NCBI GenBank assembly: GCA_038182865.1
Contig: CP116226.1
Coordinates: 2,418,001 to 2,482,000 of the forward strand
Direction of reading: 5' to 3'
DNA length: 64,000 bases
DNA from: Microbacterium enclense
GTDB taxonomy: Bacteria; Actinomycetota; Actinomycetes; Actinomycetales; Microbacteriaceae
In this document: positions 16,632 to 24,814 of the stretch, piece by piece
Layout: each line of letters starts with the position of its first letter
Position numbering within the stretch: the first letter of the stretch is position 1
Program-made: the position numbers and the translations under genes
Notes under the pieces: model-generated
Seen by the model: the letters and a program-made list of their open reading frames with translations, nothing else
What the model was told of the DNA's origin: nothing
Database searches by the model: none

Positions 16632-16951
16632 GAAGGTTCGCATCCGTCATCGGCGTCTCACCCGAGAACCGCGACGAGTACGAGCGGTACCACGCCGCGG
16701 TCTGGCCGGGGGTGCTCGCGCAGATCACCCGCAGCAACATCCGCAACTACTCGATCTACCGCTACGGCGAGTTGCTGTTCGCGTACTACGAGTACGTCGG
16801 CGACGACTACGAGGCCGACATGGCGGCGATGGCCGCCGACCCCGAGACCCAGCGCTGGTGGTCGGTGCAGGAGCCGCTGCAGAGCCCCGTGCCCGACCGG
16901 CACGAGGGCGAGTGGTGGCACGAGCTGCCGGAGATCTTCCACCTCGACTGA
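16628..16951 (+). CDS. L-rhamnose mutarotase (RhaM)-family protein, candidate L-fucose mutarotase
   Basis: 107 residues, the normal length for the RhaM family (DUF718). Conserved features are visible: the N-terminal strand with ENRDEYERYHAAVWPGV, which carries the catalytic His, NYSIYRYGELLFAYYEY, and the WW pair in QRWWSVQEP. The family interconverts alpha and beta anomers of 6-deoxy sugars; members beside L-fuconate dehydratase genes act on L-fucose. Last gene of the importer operon, starting inside the oxidoreductase stop (ATGA). This gives the dehydrogenase its preferred anomer (inference). Confidence 0.88.
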   Translation: MRRFASVIGVSPENRDEYERYHAAVWPGVLAQITRSNIRNYSIYRYGELLFAYYEYVGDDYEADMAAMAADPETQRWWSVQEPLQSPVPDRHEGEWWHELPEIFHLD

Positions 16952-16971
16952 GCCGACGTCGCCCCCGGCGC

Positions 16972-16993
16972 GCGTTCTCGCCGGCGCGAACGC
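16972..16993. terminator. Weak hairpin in convergent gap
   Basis: GCGTTC (16972-16977) and GAACGC (16988-16993) form a 6-bp stem around a 10-nt loop. The 125-bp gap separates the convergent mutarotase and FAD-hydroxylase genes. No T run follows, so termination is only suggested by position. Nothing else is recognisable in this gap. Confidence 0.3.
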
Positions 16994-17076
16994 TCCGATG
17001 AGGTGCGCCGATGCCCGAGCGATCTTCGGGTACCGGGCGCGTCATCGCGAGGGTGTGCGCGGCAGCGCGTCGGGGA

Positions 17077-18195
17077 TCAGCCGCGGGCGGCGCGATCGAA
17101 CCGCATCGCGTAGGCCCGGGTGAACGCCGCCCCGCCGGGACCGCGCAGGGCGACGCGCAGGACGGACCTCTTCACGGCGTGCACCGGCGCCGGCGTGGCC
17201 CGTCCCAGCGCGGTGTTCAGCGCGGCGAGGCGCGCGGCGTGCCGCGCCGAGGCGAGTCGGTCCCGCTCCCACCGGTCGAGACCGTCGGGCGTGCCCGATC
17301 GGAGCCAGTCGGAGAGCAGGGGTGCGAGCGTCAGCGCGTCGAGCAGTCCGAGGTTCATCCCCTGGCCGCCGATCGGACTCACCTCGTGTGCGGCGTCGCC
17401 CACGACGATGACCCGTCCGCGGCGCAGCGCCGGGGCCACGGCCCGCCGCACACGGAACGTCGAGGCCGCGGGGATGTCGACGTCGAGTCCGAGACGCTCG
17501 TCGACGGCGCGGCGGAGGAACGCCGTGGCATCCGGGACCTCCGTCGTGCCGGCCCACGCGACGAGTCGACGGATGCCGTTCGGCAGGGGGAACGATTCGA
17601 CGACCCCCGCGCGTTCCAGGTGAACGCGCGCGACAGGGCCACCGGGGGCGGCGACGTCGGCCATCGCGTAGCGGTCGGGGTACTGGTGGGTGCGGACGGC
17701 CCCCGCGCGGTACACGAGCTCGCGCCCCGCCCAGCCGGACGCCACGACGACGACGCGCGCGCGGATCTCCTCCTCACCGCCCGGACCGCTCGCGTGCACG
17801 CGCACGGACACGCCGTCGTCCACGATCGCCTCGGCGGCGACGCCGCGACGTACGCGGGGAGCGAGCCGGGTGAGCACGTCGACCGTGTCGGCCTGCGGGA
17901 GGGCTGCGACGTACGGGTGGCGCGCCCGGAGCCGGTCGAAGCGGATCGCCGCGAGGAGGCGGCCGTCAGCCCGCGCCTCGCCGCGCTCGATGCGGACGGC
18001 CCGCGCGAGGAGGCCGTCGGTCGCTCCGGAGGCCTCGAGGTGTGCCAGAGCGGGGGAATGGATGCCGATGGCCCGCGTGCCGCCGTCGATCCCGGGGCGC
18101 TTCTCGACGACGTCGACGTCGACACCGCGCGTGCGCAGATCCGCGGCGAGGGCGAGACCCACGGGACCCGCGCCCACGACGAGCACGTCACGCAT
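17077..18195 (-). CDS. FAD-dependent aromatic hydroxylase-type monooxygenase (PHBH fold)
   Basis: 372 residues. The FAD motif VLVVGAGPVGLALAADL lies at the N-terminus and the second FAD motif VIVVGDAAHEVSPIGGQGMN near residue 275, the GD/DH signature of class A flavoprotein hydroxylases. Third gene of an operon with a type III polyketide synthase and a methyltransferase; its start overlaps the methyltransferase stop by 8 bp. By analogy with SrsC of the Streptomyces phenolic-lipid operon it would hydroxylate the polyketide ring to a hydroquinone or quinone (inference). The geranylgeranyl-reductase branch of the same fold is an alternative. Confidence 0.87.
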   Translation of the reverse strand: MRDVLVVGAGPVGLALAADLRTRGVDVDVVEKRPGIDGGTRAIGIHSPALAHLEASGATDGLLARAVRIERGEARADGRLLAAIRFDRLRARHPYVAALPQADTVDVLTRLAPRVRRGVAAEAIVDDGVSVRVHASGPGGEEEIRARVVVVASGWAGRELVYRAGAVRTHQYPDRYAMADVAAPGGPVARVHLERAGVVESFPLPNGIRRLVAWAGTTEVPDATAFLRRAVDERLGLDVDIPAASTFRVRRAVAPALRRGRVIVVGDAAHEVSPIGGQGMNLGLLDALTLAPLLSDWLRSGTPDGLDRWERDRLASARHAARLAALNTALGRATPAPVHAVKRSVLRVALRGPGGAAFTRAYAMRFDRAARG

Positions 18196-18898
18196 CGCCC
18201 GCGCGCCCTCTCGTCGTGGCGAGGACACGGAACGGCGCGGGCGTCTCGACCCGCCAGGGCGGACCGAGGGTCGCGGCGAGTTCGGGAGCGCGGTAACTGC
18301 GGCGGATGGATCGCAGCCCGTCGACCCGCAGGAAGGTGCCGAGCGACAGCGGGGTGATGCCGACGGCGTACAGCCCGTAGGCGAGGCGTCCGCGGGCGAT
18401 GTCGGCGTGCAGCACCGGTCCGCGCGAGAGGGAGACGGAGTCGTCGGCGAACCGGCGGAGTGCCTCGGCGTCGAGGTGGTGCAACACGTGGTTCGACAGC
18501 ACGACATCGAAGCGCTCACCCGCCGCCAGCAGCTCGCGCGAGCCCTGTGCGACGAAGTGCACCCCCGGCCGCTCCCTCTGACGCGCCGCGTCGAGCGCGC
18601 GAGGGTCGGGGTCGGCGCCCACCCACTCGACGTCGAGCCCGTCGCGCGCGGCCAGGGTCGCGAGGCGGGCCAGCACATCCCCGCCGCCGCACCCGAGGTC
18701 GAGCACGCGAGCGGGGCGACCGAGCGCGCGCAGTTCGGGCCGCACGCGTCGGCGATACACCTGGCCCCATGCCGAGACAAGCCGGTTCACGAGCCCGAAT
18801 CGACGGTAGGTCGCGGCCAGCGCGCGGGGGTCGCAGTCGGGGTCGTCCATCAGCTCGGACAGGGTCGTGTCGCGCTGCGCGAGGCCGGCGCGCGTCAC
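18188..18898 (-). CDS. Class I SAM-dependent methyltransferase
   Basis: 236 residues starting at a GTG that overlaps the synthase stop (GTGA). The SAM-binding glycine motif VLDLGCGGGDVLA lies near residue 66. An acidic strand end and the post-motif LSNHVLHHLD segment are typical of UbiE/Methyltransf_11 enzymes. Located between a type III PKS and a flavin hydroxylase, it probably O- or C-methylates the polyketide product. In the Streptomyces srs operon the equivalent position is held by a membrane methyltransferase of another family, so this is an analogous rather than homologous gene. Confidence 0.87.
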   Translation of the reverse strand: MTRAGLAQRDTTLSELMDDPDCDPRALAATYRRFGLVNRLVSAWGQVYRRRVRPELRALGRPARVLDLGCGGGDVLARLATLAARDGLDVEWVGADPDPRALDAARQRERPGVHFVAQGSRELLAAGERFDVVLSNHVLHHLDAEALRRFADDSVSLSRGPVLHADIARGRLAYGLYAVGITPLSLGTFLRVDGLRSIRRSYRAPELAATLGPPWRVETPAPFRVLATTRGRAGDA

Positions 18899-19983
18899 GG
18901 GCGGCGCAGCGTCAGACGCGCCGCCTCCACGGTGAGACCCGGGCCGAACGCGAGCGCGGCGATCCTCTCGCCGTCGGTGCGCGCGGCATCGGCGAGGAGG
19001 TCTCTCAGGATGAACAACAGGGTCGCGCTCGACATGTTGCCGTGCGCGCGCAGCACCTCGCGCGAGGGCGCGAGGGCCGTGGCATCCAGGTCGAGGGCGT
19101 TCTCGACCCGGTCGAGGATGCTGCGACCGCCGGGATGCACGGCCCATGCGTCGATCTCGGCGAGGTCGCCGATCACATCGGCGGCGATCTCCACGATCTC
19201 GCGCCCGATGATGCGGGGGACTTCGGGGGTGAGGGTCATCTCGAAGCCCGAGTCGCCCACCGTCCACGCCATGTCTCGCTCTCCGTCGTCGGTGAGGTGT
19301 GTGGCGAAGCCGTCGAGATCGAGGCCGGGCGCGCCGATGTCGGCGGATGCCACGATCGCTGCCGCGGCTCCGTCGGCGAACACCGACGCGGCGACGATCT
19401 GATCGGGGTGCGACGAGGTCTGCCAGTGCAACGAGCACAGCTCCGCACACGCCACGAGCACGACCGCGGTGGGATCTGCGGTGACGATGCGCGCGGCCAG
19501 GCGGAGCGCCGGGATCGCTGCCGCACAGCCGATGAATCCGAGGTGGTAGCGCTCCGCCGTCGTCGGGAGGCCGAGATCGCGGACGAGATGGTAGTCGGGA
19601 CCGGGGGCGAACATGCCCGTGCACGAGACGGTGACCACATGGGTGACCGCGTCGGCGGTGAACCCCGAACCGGCGATCGCGGCCCGTGAAGCCTCGGCGA
19701 ACAGGGCCGGTGCGCTGCGACGGTACTCGTCGTTGCGGGCCCCGGTCGGAGGCATCAGGAGGGTGTCTCCGTCGCGCGCGTCGAGGCCGGTGCCGGCGCC
19801 TCCCGCGAGCTGTGGAAGGACGACGTGGCGGGTGTCGATCGCCGCCGCATCGAAGGCAGCACCCACCAGACGCTGCGCCTTGCGATCGAATCCGGGCTGC
19901 GCCGCGAAGAGATCGCGCAGGGTGGATTGGTCGACTCGCGTGTCGGGCAGGGCCGTGCCGATCGAGAGGATGCGCGCGGTCAT
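18895..19983 (-). CDS. Type III polyketide synthase
   Basis: 362 residues, full length for the chalcone/stilbene synthase superfamily. The catalytic triad is complete: Cys121 in VSCTGMFAPGPDY, His283 in AVHPGGRSILD and Asn316 in RAHGNMSSATLLF. These enzymes extend an acyl-CoA starter with malonyl-CoA and cyclise it to pyrones, resorcinols or similar rings. ATG start; first gene of the operon, followed by overlapping methyltransferase and hydroxylase genes. Relatives in actinobacteria make alkylpyrones, alkylresorcinols or 1,3,6,8-tetrahydroxynaphthalene; the product here cannot be told from sequence. Confidence 0.93.
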   Translation of the reverse strand: MTARILSIGTALPDTRVDQSTLRDLFAAQPGFDRKAQRLVGAAFDAAAIDTRHVVLPQLAGGAGTGLDARDGDTLLMPPTGARNDEYRRSAPALFAEASRAAIAGSGFTADAVTHVVTVSCTGMFAPGPDYHLVRDLGLPTTAERYHLGFIGCAAAIPALRLAARIVTADPTAVVLVACAELCSLHWQTSSHPDQIVAASVFADGAAAAIVASADIGAPGLDLDGFATHLTDDGERDMAWTVGDSGFEMTLTPEVPRIIGREIVEIAADVIGDLAEIDAWAVHPGGRSILDRVENALDLDATALAPSREVLRAHGNMSSATLLFILRDLLADAARTDGERIAALAFGPGLTVEAARLTLRRP

Positions 19984-20070
19984 GCCTCACTGTAGACACC
20001 GTTCTCACCCCCGGCGCCGGGGATGGTGCGGATCTCGCACGGCGTCTATGGTGCGGCGGGGATGCGACGC

Positions 20071-21267
20071 TTACGCCGCGAGCTCGTCCCGCATCAGAAG
20101 GCCCGAGATCGCGCCGCGGTAGTCCTCGACCATCCGCCGGCGATCGAGCTGCCCGCGGGCGCGGATCGCTGCCGAGCGCAGGCTGAGTCGGTTGCCGAGG
20201 GCGAGCTCCCACGCGCCCGCGATGTCGTCCGCGTCGCGCGTGGTGACCAGGCCGAACCCCTGGACGACACGCGCGGCATCGCCGACGTCGGTGGTCACGG
20301 GGATGGCTCCGGATGCCGCCCCCTCGGCCAGGCAGAGGGGGGACGCCTCCCCGAAGGCGCTGGTGAGCGCGACCACGTCTGCGGCGCGGTACAGCTGCGG
20401 CATGTCCTCGCGCAGGCCGAGAGCGTGCAGGCCCACATCGCCATCGACGCCGCTCTCCTCCACGAGCGAGACGAAGGCCGCATTGTCACGTGTCATTCCC
20501 GAGCCGCACATCACGTAGTGCGTCTCCGGGAAGCGCCGCGCATGCCGGGCCACCGCGGCGAGGAAGAGCGCCGGATCCTTCATCGCATCGAACCGCGCGG
20601 CCAGGAGCACGACCGGGGCGGACTCCGGGATGCCGAGAGACTCGCGAACCCGCCGCCGTTCGAGCCGCGTCCCCGGGCGGAAGCGGCGGGTGTCGATGCC
20701 GTTGTCGATGATCCAGGCCTCGGATGCGGTGACCCCGGCCCGCGCGTACGCCTCCGACGTCGAGACGGCGCACGCGATGGTCGCGGACACGGCTCCCGAA
20801 CCCGCGGCATCCGCGAGCCACCCGAGGGCAGCTCCGGAGTGCGTCGGGTCGGAGCGGTGAAGGCACGCGGCCGTCGGGCGTGGCGGCAGCAGCCCCGCCC
20901 GCTCGAGCGCGAGAACGAGACTGAGCGGCTGCTCTTTCAAGGACAGCACGACGTCGGCCTCGTCGAAGAGGGCCGCCGCGTGATCGAGTTCGGCCGCGGT
21001 GAACACCTCGGGCGCGACGGGATGGGCACCCGCCACGCGGTCGAAAGCGGTGATGCCGACCCCGACGTCGCGCAGCCGGCGGTATCTCGCGTCGTCGTGC
21101 GCGTACTGGATCGAGGCATCACGGTGGGCCGCCGACGTCAAGGACAGCACGTGATGCTCTTGGTCTCCGCCGGTCGCGAGACCCGCGACGACGTCGGAGT
21201 GCAGGATGCGGGCTCCTCCCGCGAAGAAGCCTTCGTAGAGGGACAGCACGCGCAGAGGTCGAGTCAT
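20071..21267 (-). CDS. GT4-family glycosyltransferase
   Basis: 398 residues from the ATG preceded by GGAAGG; an upstream in-frame extension looks non-coding. N-terminal acceptor domain with LRVLSLYEGFFAGGARILHS; C-terminal nucleotide-sugar domain with VVLLAARFDAMKDP near residue 235 and the EX7E motif EASPLCLAE near residue 330. This is the GT-B retaining GT4 fold, typical of envelope or exopolysaccharide synthesis. It stands alone, 87 bp from the polyketide operon on the same strand, with no other glycan genes visible. Donor and acceptor unknown. RGQLDRRRMVEDY at the C-terminus is the usual closing helix. Confidence 0.88.
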   Translation of the reverse strand: MTRPLRVLSLYEGFFAGGARILHSDVVAGLATGGDQEHHVLSLTSAAHRDASIQYAHDDARYRRLRDVGVGITAFDRVAGAHPVAPEVFTAAELDHAAALFDEADVVLSLKEQPLSLVLALERAGLLPPRPTAACLHRSDPTHSGAALGWLADAAGSGAVSATIACAVSTSEAYARAGVTASEAWIIDNGIDTRRFRPGTRLERRRVRESLGIPESAPVVLLAARFDAMKDPALFLAAVARHARRFPETHYVMCGSGMTRDNAAFVSLVEESGVDGDVGLHALGLREDMPQLYRAADVVALTSAFGEASPLCLAEGAASGAIPVTTDVGDAARVVQGFGLVTTRDADDIAGAWELALGNRLSLRSAAIRARGQLDRRRMVEDYRGAISGLLMRDELAA

Positions 21268-21441
21268 CGGGATCGCCTTCCGGGGGAGGGGCGCCGTGTC
21301 GGCTGACGCGGTTGTCCCATGCTGAAGGCTCGACCCCGAGCGGCGGGTTACGCCGCGGAGACCATCGTGTGAACGCCCGGACACGAACCGACGCGCCGGC
21401 TCCCGGGGGAGGAACCGACGCGTCGGGGGGTGGGGCGGGTG

Positions 21442-21630
21442 TCAGGCGCGGCGCGCCACCACCATCGCCTCGCCGGCCTCGCGTGGGCGCGACCACGGCC
21501 ACCGCAGCGCGGTGCGCTGTGCCGGGGGCTCATCGGTCGAGCGCGGCACGATGCCGTTGCCCATCGCGGTCGCCATGGCGATGCTCCACACCGAGCCCGC
21601 CTGCTGTCCGCTCTGCTGTCCGTGAATCAT
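21442..21630 (-). CDS. Small hypothetical protein
   Basis: 62 residues. The ATG is preceded by GGGAGA at good spacing (21638-21643), the main support for it being real. The sequence is Gln/Gly/Ser-rich at the start (MIHGQQSGQQAGSVWSIAMA), with a short hydrophobic segment around residues 13-25 and an Arg-rich end. No family recognised. It lies between the glycosyltransferase and the DUF3618 gene on the same strand with about 150 bp on either side, so it would be its own unit. Confidence 0.45.
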   Translation of the reverse strand: MIHGQQSGQQAGSVWSIAMATAMGNGIVPRSTDEPPAQRTALRWPWSRPREAGEAMVVARRA

Positions 21631-21777
21631 GGTGTTCTCCCTGCTCCCGTCTCCCGACGGAATCGTTCTGCGTCCATCAGTAGACCCGGGGGGAGCTCGT
21701 CGCGGGGCCCTTGACAGGAGGCCGTGGGGCGGAGCGAGCCCGGTGCTCCGCCCCACGGGTTCCCCCTCCGTCGGTCG

Positions 21778-22341
21778 TCACGCCTCGCGGACGGCGTCTC
21801 CGGCATCCTGCGCGCGCTCGCGCACGGTGGAGGCGGCCTCGGCGGAGTCTTCCTTGACGTGTTGCACGGCCTCGGCGGCTCGTTCCTTCACGGCGGTGGC
21901 GGCGTCTGTGGCCGGCTCCTTCAGATCCGCGGCGATGTCGTGCGCCACGCTCTTCGCCTCCTCGAGGAGAGGTTCGGCGGTGTCCTTCGCCTTCGCGGCC
22001 GCATCGCGCTCCGCCCGCGTGGGAGGGATGAGAGAGGCGACGACGAGGCCCACGCCGAAGGCGACGAGGCCGACCGCGAGCGGAGAGCCCTTCGCTTTAT
22101 GGCCCGCTCCCTGGGCGACTCCCGCGGCGCCGTGGGCGAGGTCGCTCGCCGCGGAGGAGGCGTCATCGGCCACTCCCATGAGGCGGTCACGCAGACCACC
22201 CACCGCGTCACGCACCTTGTTCTTCTGGCGGTCGACGATCTTCGACGGGGTGACCTTGTCGGCGAGCGCGTCCACGTCCGAGCCCAGCTCGGCTCGGGTG
22301 CGCTCGATGTCGGCGCGGATGGCCTCCGGTGAATCGGTCAT
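21778..22341 (-). CDS. DUF3618-domain membrane-anchored protein
   Basis: 187 residues. The N-terminal DUF3618 segment (PEAIRADIERTRAELGSDV) is a predicted helix common in actinobacterial stress-type membrane proteins. One membrane segment follows near residues 88-105 (VGLVAFGVGLVVASLI). The C-terminal 80 residues are Ala/Glu/Lys-rich amphipathic repeats resembling late-embryogenesis-abundant-like helices. It overlaps the holin-family gene by four bases, forming a three-gene operon. Role in envelope organisation or stress is inferred; no enzymatic motif. Confidence 0.82.
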   Translation of the reverse strand: MTDSPEAIRADIERTRAELGSDVDALADKVTPSKIVDRQKNKVRDAVGGLRDRLMGVADDASSAASDLAHGAAGVAQGAGHKAKGSPLAVGLVAFGVGLVVASLIPPTRAERDAAAKAKDTAEPLLEEAKSVAHDIAADLKEPATDAATAVKERAAEAVQHVKEDSAEAASTVRERAQDAGDAVREA

Positions 22342-22751
22342 CGGTTCTCCTCATTCCTCGTGAATGCTTCCGGGATCTCCTGCAGGGTGGCAGCCGTCTG
22401 CGGCACTCCCTGCACCTTCTTCAGTTGGGTGCGGCCGATCGCGAAGAGGATCCCCGCGATGACGGCCCACAGCACGGCCACGACGACCGCCGACCACGCC
22501 GACCCGATCAGGAGGGCGAGCGCCGCCCAGAGGGCGATCGAGAGGAACAGCACGACCATTCCGGCCGCGTATCCCGCTCCGGCCAGGAGCCCCGCGCCCT
22601 TCGCCGACTTCGAGGCCGAGTCGGTCACCTCCGCTTTCGCGAGGGCGAGCTCCTGGCGCATGAGCGTCGACATATCGCGCGTGACCTCGCCGACGAGCTC
22701 GCCGAGCGACGACGTGGCCGCTCGACGCTCGGAGGGGGTCGCGTCGCTCAT
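22338..22751 (-). CDS. Actinobacterial holin-superfamily III (phage_holin_3_6) membrane protein
   Basis: 137 residues. An amphipathic N-terminus (SLGELVGEVTRDMSTLMRQELALAKAE) is followed by two membrane segments (about residues 58-80 and 83-105). Despite the family name, such genes sit in chromosomal operons with DUF3618 proteins across actinobacteria and are not evidence of a prophage. Coupled by four-base overlaps to both neighbours. Probably a scaffold for membrane or envelope stress; function unproven. Confidence 0.85.
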   Translation of the reverse strand: MSDATPSERRAATSSLGELVGEVTRDMSTLMRQELALAKAEVTDSASKSAKGAGLLAGAGYAAGMVVLFLSIALWAALALLIGSAWSAVVVAVLWAVIAGILFAIGRTQLKKVQGVPQTAATLQEIPEAFTRNEENR

Positions 22752-23515
22752 CCGTCGCCCCTCGTTTCCGTTCCGCCGAGACGCGCAGCCGACTCGCTGT
22801 ACAGGGGCGGGTCGCCGCCGTCGACGCCGGCGACGAGCCCGGTGTCGTCGACCGAGTCGGTCGTGACCGCCGAGTCCGACGCGAATGCCGGGCCGGATGC
22901 GACCGCCGGGCTTGCACCGGAGGACGAGTCCTCCGAGGCCCGCGCAGCGGCATCCGCGTCGGCGAAGCGCGGCCCCGTGGCGGCCGTGCTCGCCCCCGTC
23001 GCCGACGTGCGTGTCGCGCCCGCCGCGAGAGCGCGGCTGAGGCGGCCGACGACGACGCCCGCGATCGCCGCGACGGCGATGAAGGTGCCCGGGCGGCGTC
23101 GGGCGAAGCTCGTCACGTCGTGCAGCAGTTGCTGGGGATCACGGTCGCCGAGCCACGATCCGATGCTCGAGGCGTGTGTCGCCGCGCGGCGCACGATCTC
23201 TCCGGCCACACCGCCGCTCTCATCGGCGTCCGCCATGCGCGACAGGTCGTCGCCCAGGGTGGTGAGGCCCGCGGCCGCACGCTGCTGCTGGCTTGCTGCC
23301 TGATCCGACAGCTCGCTGCGCGACTGCGAGACCAGATCGGCGAGGCGATCCTTCGCGACGCCGACGACGGCAGAGGCTTCGTGCGCCCCTGTCTCGGCGA
23401 CGCTCTGCGCCGCCTCGCGTGTGGTGGTCGTGACCTCTGATGCCTCGTGGGCTGCGGCATCCATCTTTCCGGGGGCGTGCTGCTCCCCGCCGTCTGACGC
23501 GGTGAACTGCGACAT
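22748..23515 (-). CDS. Ala-rich membrane protein of the DUF3618/holin operon
   Basis: 255 residues, ATG with AAGGAG upstream. A hydrophilic helical N-half contains repeated EAS/ETG/Gln-rich segments. One hydrophobic segment lies near residues 137-155 (TFIAVAAIAGVVVGRLSRAL), then a low-complexity Ala/Ser/Asp-rich tail. The DPQQLLHDVTSFARRRPGTF segment before the membrane helix is the best conserved-looking part and is seen in similar actinobacterial proteins of unknown function. First gene of the operon; overlaps the holin-family gene. No named domain. Confidence 0.75.
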   Translation of the reverse strand: MSQFTASDGGEQHAPGKMDAAAHEASEVTTTTREAAQSVAETGAHEASAVVGVAKDRLADLVSQSRSELSDQAASQQQRAAAGLTTLGDDLSRMADADESGGVAGEIVRRAATHASSIGSWLGDRDPQQLLHDVTSFARRRPGTFIAVAAIAGVVVGRLSRALAAGATRTSATGASTAATGPRFADADAAARASEDSSSGASPAVASGPAFASDSAVTTDSVDDTGLVAGVDGGDPPLYSESAARLGGTETRGDG

Positions 23516-23715
23516 ATCCGCTCCTTCCGTTGTCCTGAGGGGACTCCCGGTATAGGTGCGGGTTCGACGGGTCTGGGCGGGCCTTGTGCGGCGTCGGGCG
23601 GCATGCAACGCGCGCGGCGGCCATCCCGATGTCCCGAATCGGCCGCACGACACGACCGACGCGAGGCGTCAAGGTGACCGCGCGACGGCGGAGCGGGTGA
23701 GTAGCATCTAGGGTC

Positions 23716-24177
23716 GTGTCGTCGTCCGCCCTTTCGCCGTCCGGTCCCGCTCGAGGGACCCCGATCGGTCGCGCGTTGTCGGCCTACGGTGAAGCGCGTC
23801 GTACGGCGGTCGCCGAGGCCCGGCGTGCCCTGTCGTTGAACGAGCTCGATGCTCGCGCCCTGCTCTTCGTCGTCGACAATCCGGGCGCGCGCCCCTCCGA
23901 CGTGCGCGATCACCTGGGGATCACCTCAGCCGGGGTCACGACGCTGATCGACCGTCTCGTCCAGCGCGGAGCAGTCCGTCGCGCTCTCGATACGGAGGAT
24001 CGGCGCGTCAACCACATCATGCCCACCGTCGACCTCGACGCGCACCCCTGGGCGGTGCTCCGTGCATTCGACCGCGCGGTCGATGAGGCCGTCGGCGAGC
24101 TCGATCCCGTCGAGGGCGAGCGGATAGCGCGCATTCTCGAGCGCGTCGTCGCTGCCGCGTCCGCGTCGACGAGCTGA
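23716..24177 (+). CDS. MarR-family transcriptional regulator
   Basis: 153 residues starting at GTG. The winged-helix region reads NPGARPSDVRDHLGITSAGVTTLIDRLVQRG with the wing DTEDRRVN. TAGCAT at 23702-23707 is a plausible -10 only 8 bp before the GTG, so the transcript is probably leaderless, common in actinobacteria. Divergent from the DUF3618 operon (200-bp gap), which may be its target. Ligand unknown. Confidence 0.87.
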   Translation: MSSSALSPSGPARGTPIGRALSAYGEARRTAVAEARRALSLNELDARALLFVVDNPGARPSDVRDHLGITSAGVTTLIDRLVQRGAVRRALDTEDRRVNHIMPTVDLDAHPWAVLRAFDRAVDEAVGELDPVEGERIARILERVVAAASASTS

Positions 24178-24200
24178 GCGGCGCGGGCGGGAGGCTCGCC

Positions 24201-24542
24201 TCAGCTCTCCGCGAGGAATGCCTCCGAACGCGCCTGCAGGAAGGAGCAGAGCGCGGCGAGCATCGCCAATTCCCCTGACAGCGCCAGTACTCGCCCCGCG
24301 GGGAGGGGAGCGGCGTTCTCGCGAGGTTCGAACGTGACGGCCCAGTCGGTCGAGTCGGGGGCGGCGCCGGGGGCGACGAAGAAGGTCGTCGAGACGCTGC
24401 GCAATTGGGCGGCGATGAGTCCCTGGTCGCCCGCGTCCTCGAGGTCCTGCGGAATCACCCGCAGGATGTCGGCATCGTCGTAACCGAGATGACGGAAGTC
24501 ATCGATCCACGCCTGAAGAGTGGCCATGGTGCGGAAAGTCAT
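24201..24542 (-). CDS. Hypothetical protein
   Basis: 113 residues, or 108 if the ATG at 24527 is used. Not recognised as a named family. It is mildly acidic with no membrane segment; LSGELAMLAALCSFLQARSEAF forms a hydrophobic C-terminal helix. It converges with the MarR gene (23-bp gap). Composition is like the neighbours, and no competing reading frame explains the stretch, but there is no strong ribosome site. Confidence 0.5.
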   Translation of the reverse strand: MTFRTMATLQAWIDDFRHLGYDDADILRVIPQDLEDAGDQGLIAAQLRSVSTTFFVAPGAAPDSTDWAVTFEPRENAAPLPAGRVLALSGELAMLAALCSFLQARSEAFLAES

Positions 24543-24814
24543 TCGGCATCCCGTCGATCGAGGCTCGGTGAACCGCGAGCTTCATCAATTATGCGACTCG
24601 GCCCTTCATCTCGGTCACCCGCGCTCGGCGCGGGAAATGCGTGTTCGCCGTGCCGTGGGACGGAGAGGCCTCGTGCGGCGATACGGTGAGCATGTCCCCC
24701 TGGCATTCCCGCTCCGTGTGAGGTCCCCCCGACCGATGAGAGCGGTTCCACGCATATCGTGCGCTGGAGCGCAACGGTATTGCCGCATGATTTCGGACGT
24801 TTTAGGAAAGCCCC

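Noticed and set aside
22338..22751. Holin-family hit as sign of a prophage
   Set aside because: No endolysin, capsid, portal or integrase genes nearby; this family is a regular chromosomal partner of DUF3618 genes.
24618..24634. CCCGCGC-TCG-GCGCGGG hairpin as terminator or riboswitch
   Set aside because: Short stem with 3-nt loop, no T tail, and no conserved riboswitch core in the 272-bp gap before the AraC gene.
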